DNA from: Halomonas sp. KAO
GTDB taxonomy: Bacteria; Pseudomonadota; Gammaproteobacteria; Pseudomonadales; Halomonadaceae
Assembly: GCF_015595025.1 (NCBI RefSeq)
Contig: NZ_JADNRL010000003.1
Location: forward strand, 59,324 to 115,820
Direction: 5' to 3'
DNA: 56,497 nt
How positions within the stretch are numbered: position 1 is the stretch's first letter; each line of letters opens with the position of its first letter. Under the pieces are notes generated by a model. That model worked only from the letters and a program-made list of their open reading frames with translations, did no database searches and was not told the origin of the DNA. A program made the translations under genes and the position numbers. This document shows positions 44,201-51,280 of this stretch, one piece after another.

Positions 44201-44463
44201 CCGTTGTCACCGCTGGTCGAGGTCATGTAGAGCATGTCCTCGACACCGTTGATGGCCTCGGCCAGGGGAGCCGCCACCGTCTGCGCTACCGTTTCGGCAT
44301 CGGCGCCGGGGAACTGGGCACGTACCGAGACGGTGGGCGGCACCACGCTGGGATACTGCTCCACAGGCAGCACGCGCATACTGACCACCCCGACCAGAGT
44401 CAGGATGATCGCCAACACCGTGGCGAAGATCGGCCGCTTGATAAAGAAGTTGGAGAAGTTCAT
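41284..44463 (-). CDS. RND efflux pump, HAE1 family inner-membrane transporter
   Basis: 1059 residues, AcrB/MexB size. It starts MNFSNFFIKRPIFATVLAII with TM1. The proton relay is visible: Asp-Asp in AIGIVVDDAILVVENVERVL (TM4) and Lys in VGLAAKNAILIVEFAELQRK (TM10). Periplasmic porter domains lie between (FPGADAETVAQTVAAPLAEA). It exports hydrophobic drugs and detergents using the proton gradient. Its start overlaps the adaptor stop (ATGA, 44460-44463). Confidence 0.96.
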   Translation of the reverse strand: MNFSNFFIKRPIFATVLAIILTLVGVVSMRVLPVEQYPSVVPPTVSVRAQFPGADAETVAQTVAAPLAEAINGVEDMLYMTSTSGDNGSMSLNVAFNIGTEGDINTINVNNRVQGALSQLPEAVQAQGVTVELRSSSILMLVALTSPQGDYDKVFMQNYATLNILDELRQVPGVGDASVLGGGEFAMRIWMDPDKLAQYDLTPTEVAAAIRAQNTEVPAGSLAGTPQSEPRAFTYTITAGGRLNDVNDFREIFLRTNPDGSSLRLSDVARIELGASFYGVDARLNGGTMTPIIINQQPGANALETAQAVNDTMTELAGRFPPGLEHVVPYDTTLFIGASVDTVTKVFIEAFLIVGVILFIFLQNWRFTVIAMSVVPVSVLATFAGFYMFGFSINLLTLFALVLAIGIVVDDAILVVENVERVLGEDEEITVTQATVRAMKEVGGPVIATSLIMAAVFVPVAFLGGFTGQIYQQFALTVAISVAFSALMALTFTPALSAVFIKHKAQLGESKLMRAVNTPLRLFDSLFAGITSVYMWVVKVLVRFWGLALLLTAVVIGGSWWLYQVTPSTLVPETDQGVVLASVQLPDSASLARTQSYMAELSSRIEEIEGVEYSSAVAGYDILASSVNSARGVMFINMLPWDERTLTADELVGRIMQLGAQVPGGSAMAFNVPPIMGLSTTGGFTGYLQSFEGATSQELFQASRKVMQAASEHPALQRVFSTFNVNVPGYRAEIDQQKALSYGVPLSELNATLSNTFGNGFVNFFSYQNRNFQVYLQNEDEFRKTPDDLNNVFVRGGSGERIPLSEFVTLERQAKPTAVSRFGVYLGAQFQGGPAPGYSSTQAITAMEEIVDETLGSNWGMGWTGTAYQESQMGSAASLAIIFGLLMVFLILAAQYESWSLPLAVLTATPFAFLGGIGGIALRGLDTSVYVEIGMLVVVGLAAKNAILIVEFAELQRKELGKTIREAAISAAELRFRPIVMTSLAFIFGTLPLALASGASDVSSHHIGTTVAVGMASVAVLGSFFIPSFYAMIASVSDWLGRKLRGKEAPRQAAGSEQG

Positions 44464-45779
44464 CGGGCGTCGTCCTCACCGGCCTCGGCCGGCCCCGACT
44501 CGCTCTCGGCAGCCGCCTCCTCGGTCGCCTGGCCCTTCTGGCCGGGCTGGGCAGCCGAACCACCCGCTGCCGCCGCACCCTGCTGCTGGTCACCCGCCTG
44601 CATGGAGCGCTCGACCAGCGCCTGAGCATCGCCGTCGAAGGGCAACGGCTTGATGGTCACGCCCGGCTCGATGCCGGCGAGGTCACCGACCACCACCCGT
44701 TCACCGGCCTCAACGCCGCCGCGCAGCACCTGCCAGGGGCCGGCCACCTCACCCAGATCCACTGGGCGCGCGCGAGCCACATCATCCTCGTCGAGCACGA
44801 ATACCTGGGGCCCCATCAGCCCCTGACCGATCGCGATCTCCGGCACCGCCAACACATCGAAGCGCTTGAGGCCCTCGAGTTCGACACGCACGAACTGTCC
44901 GGGAAGCACGCGATGCTCGGGATTGTCGAAGGTGGCACTAGCCTGCACCGTGCTGGTAGCCTCCTCCACGCGGGAACCAAGAAAGTCCAGGCGCCCTTCC
45001 AGGCGATCTCCCTCAGCATCCTTGAGGCCAGGAAACTCGAGCACTGCCTGAATTTCCTCTATGGCACCGACATTGTTGAGCTGGCGGCGCAGCTCGAAGG
45101 CATCCCGCTGGGGCAGCTGAAAACGCACCTCGAGCGGATCCAGCGGCGTGATGGTGGCAAGCTCGGAGCCATTGCTCACCACATTGCCGACGTTGATCCG
45201 GCTGAGGCTGATCATGCCCGATACCGGCGCGGTGACTTCGGCATAGTCGAGATCGATCCGTGCGGTGGCCAGTGCCGCCTCGGCCTGGACCACCGACGCG
45301 CGTGCCACGCTCAGCTCCGAGCGTGCCTGGTCGACCTGCTGGCGGCTCACCGAGTTCTGGCTCAACAGCCGTTCGAAACGATTGGCATCGCGCTGAGCAC
45401 GCTCCAGCTGGGCGCGGGCACTCTGCAGGTCGGCCTCACGCTGCCTGACCGCCGCCTGATACACATCCGGTTCGATGGAGTAGAGCACCTGTCCCTTCTC
45501 GACCATCTCACCCGGCTCGAAGTGACGCTTCTCGAGGGTGCCGGTGACGCGGGCCACCAGCGTCACCTCATCATCGCTGCGCAGCAGCGAGGGATAGGAA
45601 CGTTCCAGATCGAGATCCTGTCGGGCCAGCTCGGCCACCTCCACCGGGTGTGGGGGTCGTTCCTGGGCGCCGCCCTGCTGGGCCTGCTGAGACGACTCAT
45701 CTTGACCACAGGCGGCCAGCATCATGCCGGCGGCCAGGACAAGAAGGCCCGCCCGGCCGATTCGGTATGCAGTTTTCAT
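44460..45779 (-). CDS. RND efflux periplasmic adaptor (membrane-fusion) lipoprotein
   Basis: 439 residues from the ATG at 45777-45779 (a reading 17 residues longer starts within the leader). A lipoprotein signal with LAAC lies near residue 25, after GRAGLLVLAAGMM. The barrel-sandwich (lipoyl-like) half is VARVTGTLEKRHFEPGEMVEK, then a coiled-coil hairpin (RQREADLQSARAQLERAQRD), then the second half PVSGMISLSRINVGNVVSNG. The C-terminus is Ala/Glu/Gln-rich. It links the pump to the outer-membrane channel. A strong AcrR-box-like palindrome lies about 40 bp upstream. Confidence 0.95.
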   Translation of the reverse strand: MKTAYRIGRAGLLVLAAGMMLAACGQDESSQQAQQGGAQERPPHPVEVAELARQDLDLERSYPSLLRSDDEVTLVARVTGTLEKRHFEPGEMVEKGQVLYSIEPDVYQAAVRQREADLQSARAQLERAQRDANRFERLLSQNSVSRQQVDQARSELSVARASVVQAEAALATARIDLDYAEVTAPVSGMISLSRINVGNVVSNGSELATITPLDPLEVRFQLPQRDAFELRRQLNNVGAIEEIQAVLEFPGLKDAEGDRLEGRLDFLGSRVEEATSTVQASATFDNPEHRVLPGQFVRVELEGLKRFDVLAVPEIAIGQGLMGPQVFVLDEDDVARARPVDLGEVAGPWQVLRGGVEAGERVVVGDLAGIEPGVTIKPLPFDGDAQALVERSMQAGDQQQGAAAAGGSAAQPGQKGQATEEAAAESESGPAEAGEDDAR

Positions 45780-45818
45780 GCGCGTGGGGGTTCCTTGGGA
45801 AAATAGCGGATGAACGAA

Positions 45819-45848
45819 TTTTACATTCACCGGTGTATGGATGTAAAA
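45819..45848. promoter_or_regulatory. AcrR-box-like operator before the efflux adaptor gene
   Basis: Arms TTTTACAT (45819-45826) and ATGTAAAA (45841-45848), perfect 8-bp complements, enclose TCACCGGTGTATGG with its own CACCGGTG palindrome. It shares TTTACAT-CA with the sites at 39716-39741 and 47533-47552, and is the strongest of the three. Confidence 0.75.
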
Positions 45849-46001
45849 CTTAGCTGCCTAAGCAAGACACGAGGCCCCGCCCTGGATAACCGGCTATCGC
45901 TGACCTGCCATTGATGAGCTGCTCGCGATGGCCAGTCATGCATCAATAGCCAGTGCCCAGGTGGCAATGGCTATCGAGCGACCGCCCAGGGCCCAGGAGA
46001 C

Positions 46002-47507
46002 TCACTGGGGCGTAGGGCGCTCACCGATATTCATAACCGGATCCTTGCCCGCAGCATCCGGCAGCTGAAGATCGACGCTGGCGCCGTCCAGCCAGGCGTT
46101 GACCTCAGCCAGGGCCTCCTCATCGAGGGTGCCCGCTCGCTGACGCAGGGTCAGCAGATTGATCACATAGTCGTAACGCGCGCTGGCCAGCTCGGCAATG
46201 GCGTTGTAGAGGTTCTGCTCGGCATTGAGCACATCGACGATATTGCGGGTACCGACCTCGTAGCCGGCGCGAGTCGCATCCAGGGCGCTCTGGTTGGAGA
46301 CCACCGCCTGGGCGCGGGCCTCTACCGTGGCGACATCGTTGGTCACCCGGGTATAGCTGGAACGCACATCCTGGATGGTGCTGCGACGCTGGTCCTCGAA
46401 GTCATACTGGGAGGCCTCCAGCAGGTAGGTGTTCTGGCGTACCGAGGCGCTGGTGCGCCCCCCGGTATAGAGGGGCATGCTGACACCCACCCCGACCTGA
46501 CTGCTGGAGTCATGGCCATCGATGCCATCGGCATCGCTATCGGCGTAGTTGTAGTTGGCGAAGGCATTGACCTGGGGCAGATGCCCGGCGCGAGCGATCT
46601 CCACCGCGCTGCGCGACACCTCGATGCCGGCCTGGCTGGCCAGTACCCGGGGGTTGTTCTGCATGGCCAGCTCCACCCAGGCGCTGCGCTCCAGCGGCAT
46701 GGGCGGGGCGATGGTCAGCTCCTCGCCCAGGGCATCGATACTCTCGTAGCGCTGGCCGGTGAGCCGTTCGAGTACCTCGAAGCGCACCTGCAGATCGCTC
46801 TCGGCACCGATGCGAATCGCCCTGGCCTGGTCGAAGGCCGCCTTGGCCTCCTCCACCTCGGTTATGGCGATCAGCCCCACCTCGAACTGCTCGCGGGCCT
46901 GCTCCAGCTGACGGTTGATGGCCCGCTCCTGGGCACGGCGCGCCTCGAGCACCTCATGGGCCCGCAGGATCTCGAAATAGGCGGTCGACACGTTGATCAA
47001 TACGCCCTGCTCGGTGGCCGCCAACTGGTAGAGCTGTTGCTCAATTTGACGTTCGGAACGTTCTACCTCACGACGATCGATGGCATTGAACAGCGCCTGG
47101 GTAGCCTCGAGGGTGAGGCCGACGCGATTGACGTTGTCATCTTGCGATTGAGAACCGCCAGCCAATGCCGCAGCAGCCTGCTGCTGTTCAGGTGTTAGAC
47201 CACTGAAATCCGGCCCCGCCCCGGAGCTGGACTGCCTCTCATACTCCCGATTGTGGGTAATGTTACCGCTGACTTGCACTTGGGGCAGGAAGTCCGCCCG
47301 ATCCACGTCACGCCCGGCCTCGGTGCTACGGGTCAGGGCACGAGCCGAGGCCAGCTCGGCGTTGTTCAGCAGGGCGTCGTTGGCGATGGTCAGCAGGTCC
47401 GCCGCCTGGGCGGATGTCGACATGATGGTGGCCACCATCATCGGCAACAGGGCACGGCGCAGAACGCGCGACGGGCGGGAACAACGCGACGGGCAGGAAG
47501 ACGTCAT
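46002..47507 (-). CDS. TolC family outer-membrane efflux channel
   Basis: 501 residues from the ATG at 47505-47507, chosen because an upstream ATG (47543) would place the operator inside the coding region. The signal peptide is RVLRRALLPMMVATIMSTSA with cleavage after AQA. Two outer-membrane-efflux-protein repeats follow (LLTIANDALLNNAELASARA... and WVELAMQNNPRVLASQAGIE), with QASQ-type coiled coils (RQIEQQLYQLAATEQGVLI). VGVGVSMPLYTGGRTSASVR is a TolC-family strand. It follows the adaptor/pump operon across a 222-bp gap on the same strand with its own operator, so it is separately transcribed. Confidence 0.94.
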   Translation of the reverse strand: MTSSCPSRCSRPSRVLRRALLPMMVATIMSTSAQAADLLTIANDALLNNAELASARALTRSTEAGRDVDRADFLPQVQVSGNITHNREYERQSSSGAGPDFSGLTPEQQQAAAALAGGSQSQDDNVNRVGLTLEATQALFNAIDRREVERSERQIEQQLYQLAATEQGVLINVSTAYFEILRAHEVLEARRAQERAINRQLEQAREQFEVGLIAITEVEEAKAAFDQARAIRIGAESDLQVRFEVLERLTGQRYESIDALGEELTIAPPMPLERSAWVELAMQNNPRVLASQAGIEVSRSAVEIARAGHLPQVNAFANYNYADSDADGIDGHDSSSQVGVGVSMPLYTGGRTSASVRQNTYLLEASQYDFEDQRRSTIQDVRSSYTRVTNDVATVEARAQAVVSNQSALDATRAGYEVGTRNIVDVLNAEQNLYNAIAELASARYDYVINLLTLRQRAGTLDEEALAEVNAWLDGASVDLQLPDAAGKDPVMNIGERPTPQ

Positions 47508-47532
47508 CGGCTCATCCTCGATCGATGGGATA

Positions 47533-47552
47533 TTTACATACATTGTCGCATG
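47533..47552. promoter_or_regulatory. AcrR-box-like operator before the outer-membrane factor gene
   Basis: TTTACATACATTGTCGCATG, 26 bp upstream of the chosen start. The TACATACATT half matches the E. coli AcrR box; the other arm is weaker. Confidence 0.6.
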
Positions 47553-47584
47553 TTCAGGCCTCGATTCCACCTTATCATCGAGGA

Positions 47585-47601
47585 ACAATATGGCATATTG
47601 T
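47585..47601. promoter_or_regulatory. 17-bp perfect palindrome between tolC-like and hydrolase genes
   Basis: ACAATATG-G-CATATTGT, perfect 8-bp arms around one base, 27 bp before the hydrolase ATG. Different in sequence from the AcrR-box sites, so a second regulator is likely. Confidence 0.6.
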
Positions 47602-47627
47602 GGTCACTCCAGCGGCGGAGACGAAGC

Positions 47628-48470
47628 ATGCAACACCTTGATTGGGTCAGCGTAGACGATCTCGACGTGGCAGTGCGGGTATGGCATCCCGATGCCCCTC
47701 GTACCCTGATCGCCTGGCATGGCCTGGCTCGCCATGGAGGTGACTTCGCCGAGCTGGCCCACCGCCTGGGGCCCGAGTGGCGAGTGCTGGCGCCGGACAC
47801 CCCGGGGCGCGGCCTGTCGGCCTGGTCGTCTCGTCCCGAGCGTGACTACACCTACGCCGCCTACGCCGGCATCGCCCGGGGCATCCTCGACCATTTCGAC
47901 CTGGAGCGGGTGCCCTGGCTGGGCACCTCCATGGGCGGCCTGCTGGGCCTGCGCCTGGCCGCCGAGCCCGACACCATCGGGCGCATCGAGCGCCTGATAC
48001 TCAACGATATCGGCCCCGAGCTGGCGCCCGATGGACTAGCCGAGCTGGGCGACTACTTCTCTCGCCCCCATGAATTCGCGAGCTTCCGCGACCTCGAGGC
48101 TGAGCTGCGCCACCACTATGCAGGATTCGGCATCGAGGATGACGACAGCTGGCGGCGACTGGCACTGGAGAGCGCACGGCGCCTGCCCGACGGGCGCTGG
48201 AGCTTTCATTACGACCCGCAGATCACCGCACAGTTTGTCCATGACACGCCGCGAGACCTGTGGGCCGACTGGAGTGCCCTCACCTGCCCGCTGATGGTAG
48301 TCCGCGGCGCTCGCTCGCCCCTGCTCGCCGCGACCACGCTCGAGCGCATGGCCGAAACACAGCCCCAGCTCATCACCCTGGAAGCGGCCGACTGCGGCCA
48401 CGCCCCCTATCTCGACCGCGCCGGCCAGGTCGAGCCGATTCGCCACTTCCTCGCCATGGAGGCGACCTAG
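47628..48470 (+). CDS. Alpha/beta hydrolase
   Basis: 280 residues from ATG 47628, after GGAGACGAAGC. The fold is clear: the HG oxyanion motif in TLIAWHGLARHGGDFAELAH, nucleophile Ser in WLGTSMGGLLGLRLA, and catalytic His near ADCGHAPYLDRAGQ. An Asp-containing strand is PLMVVRGARSPLLAATTLER. There is no signal peptide. The substrate is unknown; esterase or lactonase activity is plausible. It is divergent from the efflux channel gene and shares its 120-bp regulatory gap. Confidence 0.9.
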   Translation: MQHLDWVSVDDLDVAVRVWHPDAPRTLIAWHGLARHGGDFAELAHRLGPEWRVLAPDTPGRGLSAWSSRPERDYTYAAYAGIARGILDHFDLERVPWLGTSMGGLLGLRLAAEPDTIGRIERLILNDIGPELAPDGLAELGDYFSRPHEFASFRDLEAELRHHYAGFGIEDDDSWRRLALESARRLPDGRWSFHYDPQITAQFVHDTPRDLWADWSALTCPLMVVRGARSPLLAATTLERMAETQPQLITLEAADCGHAPYLDRAGQVEPIRHFLAMEAT

Positions 48471-48509
48471 CACGACTCGAAGGTCGCGCTCCTTCACCTC
48501 CACGCTGGC

Positions 48510-49355
48510 CTAGCGCGTCTCGACCTCCAGCCTCGAGACCGCTCGCTCCACGGCGCCGCGGTAGCCGCCGCCGAACAGCAGCAGATGGTTGAGCAGCGGA
48601 TAGAGCTGAAACAGCGTCTCGCGACGCGGCCAGTCCGCCGGGGGGGCGCCATCCCAGTAGGCCTCGAAGAAGGCCTCCCCCGGAGAGCCGAACAGGGTCA
48701 GCATCGCCAGGTCCACCTCCGGGTAGTGGCGATAGACCGCGGGGTCGATCAGTGCGGGGCCCCTCGGCGTGAAGAGCACATTGCCCGACCACAGATCGCC
48801 GTGTATCAGGCTTGCGGGGGCATCCGGCAGCCAGCAGGCCTCCAGACCATGGGCCAGCGCCTCGAGGCGGCCGCGCAGCCTGGCATCCAGTAGACCACGG
48901 GCCTGGCACGCCTCGGCCAGCGGCAACAGACGCCTCTCGCGCTGGAAGGCACGCCCATCGGCGAGCGGTGCATTGGGCTGGGGCGTGCGCCCACAGGCGT
49001 TGTCGCGATGCCAGCCGTGAGCCTCGCCCACCGCCCCGTGCAGTCTGCGTAGCCCTTCTCCCAGTGCGGCGGGAGCACGACGGTGAGGAGCCACCTCCAG
49101 CGCCTCCATCACCAGCCACCCATCGCCCTGGGCCAGCACGTCGGGCACCACCAGACCCGAGCCGGCGGCGGCCAGGGCGGCCAGCCCCTCTGCCTCACCG
49201 GCCAGACGCTCGGCGGTGTCCTGCTTGACCACCACCTCGCCTCGGTCGGTGGCCAGGCGATAGACCGCGGCGATATCACCGCCCGACAACGGCGCAGGCT
49301 CACCTTCTGGCGTCAATCCGGCCGTGGCCAGGCACGCCCGCAACCTCTCATCCAT
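48510..49355 (-). CDS. Fructosamine kinase family protein
   Basis: 281 residues from the ATG at 49353-49355, with a GAGGGGTGGC ribosome site; a start seven codons upstream is possible. Kinase-like fold: the Gly-rich start SGGDIAAVYRLATDRGEVVV with the ATP lysine in VVVKQD, the catalytic loop SLIHGDLWSGNVLFTPRGPA (HGDLWSGN), and DPAVYRHYPEVDLAMLTLFG with the metal-binding Asp. It belongs to the FN3K/YniA group, which phosphorylates ketosamines or a related metabolite; the bacterial substrate is uncertain. Alone on its strand. Confidence 0.9.
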   Translation of the reverse strand: MDERLRACLATAGLTPEGEPAPLSGGDIAAVYRLATDRGEVVVKQDTAERLAGEAEGLAALAAAGSGLVVPDVLAQGDGWLVMEALEVAPHRRAPAALGEGLRRLHGAVGEAHGWHRDNACGRTPQPNAPLADGRAFQRERRLLPLAEACQARGLLDARLRGRLEALAHGLEACWLPDAPASLIHGDLWSGNVLFTPRGPALIDPAVYRHYPEVDLAMLTLFGSPGEAFFEAYWDGAPPADWPRRETLFQLYPLLNHLLLFGGGYRGAVERAVSRLEVETR

Positions 49356-49436
49356 GCCACCCCTCATCGATGCCACTCCTCACGTTATCGGTGAGGTCCC
49401 AGGCTTGCCCTGCAAAGGCATGCCGTCAAGTGCACC

Positions 49437-49460
49437 AAAAAAACCGCCCGGGGCGGGCGG
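49437..49460 (-). terminator. Orphan minus-strand terminator (possible small RNA 3' end)
   Basis: On the minus strand, CCGCCC-GCCCC-GGGCGG is followed by seven T. It lies upstream of the fructosamine-kinase-like gene and no annotated gene transcribes into it from the right, where the next gene is on the plus strand. Confidence 0.7.
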
Positions 49461-49663
49461 GAAATGCCTCGTCGGTGGGGCGAAGACAGTGGGGGGGACC
49501 CTCGTTCTTAGCGTATCGACCAGGTCGGCTATCTGCACCGCGGCGACCGGATATCGGAGCAAGAGAACGGCACGATGAGCAAGAGAGCCCTGCTATGGCT
49601 GACGCAGGCCCCCGAATATGGCACAACGACAGGCTGGATCACCCCGATAGAGGAGTCACACTC

Positions 49664-49975
49664 ATGTACAAGCTGGCGTTCTTTGTACCGGTGGCGAAGG
49701 CCGAGGCCGTCAAGGAGGCAGTATTCGCCACCGGCGCCGGGCGCATCGGTGACTACGAGGCGTGCTGCTTCCAGACCCCGGGTACCGGGCAGTTCCGCCC
49801 CCTGGACGGTGCCACCCCGCATATCGGCAGGGTGGGCGATCTGGAGCGGGTGGAGGAGCTGAAGGTGGAGCTGGTCTGTGAGGATGCGCTGATTCGCGAG
49901 GCGGTGGCGGCGCTACGCCGGGCCCACCCCTATGAGGAGCCGGCCTTCGATGTCTGGCGTCTCGAGGATCTTTGA
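49664..49975 (+). CDS. NIF3-like (YqfO C-terminal) domain protein
   Basis: 103 residues from ATG 49664, after AGAGGAGTCACACTC. It starts MYKLAFFVPVAKAEAVKEAV and contains GAGRIGDYEACCFQTPGTGQ and FRPLDGATPHIG, then AALRRAHPYEEPAFDVWRL. This is the small ferredoxin-like domain found inserted in YqfO/NIF3 and as a stand-alone CutA-like protein. The usual metal-binding NIF3 halves are absent. Role unknown; possible sensor or trimeric binding protein. Confidence 0.88.
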   Translation: MYKLAFFVPVAKAEAVKEAVFATGAGRIGDYEACCFQTPGTGQFRPLDGATPHIGRVGDLERVEELKVELVCEDALIREAVAALRRAHPYEEPAFDVWRLEDL

Positions 49976-49991
49976 AGCCGGGGGTGTGCGT

Positions 49992-50546
49992 CTAGCCGGC
50001 GCCGGATTGGCGCTCGCGGTCGGGCACGATGTCGCTCATATGCAGTGGAAACTCGCCCTGCTTGCGGTCGGCATAGAAGTGCCACAACGTGCGCTCGATG
50101 GTAGGAAAGGCGAGCTCCTCCCAGGGAATTTCATGCTCCTCGAAGAGCCCCACCTCGAGGCTTTCCGGCCCGGGGGCGAAGCTGCCCTCGAGATCGGCCC
50201 GAAAGATCATGAACACCTGGTTGATATGCGGCAGGTTGATCAGGGTATAGAGCCCATGCAGGTGAGTCTCGGCGCAGGCCTCCTCGCGGGTCTCCCGGGC
50301 GGCGGCCTCTGCCGTGGTTTCGCCGTTCTCCATGAAACCCGCCGGCAGCGTCCAGTACCCCTTGCGCGGGGCGATGGCACGGCGGCAGAGCAGCACGCGA
50401 GTACCGCTTACCGTAAGCGTCCCCGCCACGATACGCGGGTTCTGATAGTGGATGGTCTCGCACTCGTCGCACAGAAAGCGCGGACGATCATCCCCCTGCG
50501 GAATCGCGAGGTGCACGGTATGGCCACAGTGGCTACAGAAGTTCAT
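49992..50546 (-). CDS. Nudix hydrolase with N-terminal zinc ribbon
   Basis: 184 residues from the ATG at 50544-50546. Zinc ribbon: CSHCG near the start and CDECETIHYQNPR. The Nudix box is GFMENGETTAEAAARETREE, followed by ACAE, with the glutamates required for magnesium. The YQNPRIVAGTLTV lead-in is typical of the ADP-ribose/NADH-type family containing NudC-like ribbons. It probably cleaves a nucleoside-diphosphate derivative. Divergent from a second Nudix gene. Confidence 0.9.
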   Translation of the reverse strand: MNFCSHCGHTVHLAIPQGDDRPRFLCDECETIHYQNPRIVAGTLTVSGTRVLLCRRAIAPRKGYWTLPAGFMENGETTAEAAARETREEACAETHLHGLYTLINLPHINQVFMIFRADLEGSFAPGPESLEVGLFEEHEIPWEELAFPTIERTLWHFYADRKQGEFPLHMSDIVPDRERQSGAG

Positions 50547-50625
50547 GAGACTCCCAGGCAAGCGAACTGGCTTGACGTTGCGGAAGGCGGCCGGGTAGAA
50601 GATACCAAACCCCAATGGAAACCCC

Positions 50626-51261
50626 ATGTTAGAGAAACTTCGCGAACGCCTGCAAGCGCACCGGCCTAGCCGACAGTCGCTGCGCCTGCCCGAGGCGGCG
50701 GTGCTGATGCCCATCGTCGACCGCCCCGACCCGACGCTGCTGTTCACCCGGCGAGCCATCCACCTCAATACCCACAGCGGCCAGGTCGCCTTTCCCGGCG
50801 GCAAGCGTGAAGCCCGGGATGCCGACCTGCTGACCACCGCGCTGCGGGAGTCCGAAGAGGAGATCGCCCTGCCACCGCAGCATGTGGAGCTGCTCGGCCA
50901 GCTGTCGGACGTGATCTCGCTGCATGGCTTGAGCGTCACCCCCTATGTGGGAGTGATTCCTCCCGATCTGCCGCTGCTGCCCGACCCCGCCGAACTCGAC
51001 CTGATCTTCGAGGTGCCGCTGGCGCTTTTTCTCGAGGACCGTCGCCATCATACCGACGTCATCCCGGTAGACGGCCGGCCCTGGTACGTACCCAACTACC
51101 ATGTCGATGGCCAGGTCATCTGGGGGCTCTCGGCGATGATGCTGGTGGAGCTTCTCGCCGAGGGGTTCGGCCGTCCGGTCGACCTGCACCGGGAGCCGCC
51201 GGGACCGCTCTGCTACTTTCCGGAGCGGCTGCTGCGTATCCAGCAGCATGCCACCGGCTGA
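50626..51261 (+). CDS. CoA pyrophosphatase-type Nudix hydrolase (NudL/YeaB)
   Basis: 211 residues. The UPF0035 motif specific to CoA pyrophosphatases is LLFTRRAIHLNTHSGQVAFP, running into GGKREARDADLLTTALRESE and EEIALP, the Nudix box. VSVTPYVGVIPPDLPLLPDP-like sequence (SVTPYVGVIPPDLPLLPDPA) follows. It cleaves CoA or acyl-CoA to 3',5'-ADP and phosphopantetheine. Immediately upstream (19 bp) of the histidine kinase and probably cotranscribed. Confidence 0.92.
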   Translation: MLEKLRERLQAHRPSRQSLRLPEAAVLMPIVDRPDPTLLFTRRAIHLNTHSGQVAFPGGKREARDADLLTTALRESEEEIALPPQHVELLGQLSDVISLHGLSVTPYVGVIPPDLPLLPDPAELDLIFEVPLALFLEDRRHHTDVIPVDGRPWYVPNYHVDGQVIWGLSAMMLVELLAEGFGRPVDLHREPPGPLCYFPERLLRIQQHATG

Positions 51262-51280
51262 CCCGGGGGGCCGAGGCCAT

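Noticed and set aside
49575..49862. Plus-strand open frame overlapping the NIF3-like gene
   Set aside because: Out of frame with the conserved NIF3-like protein, which has the better ribosome site and family match.
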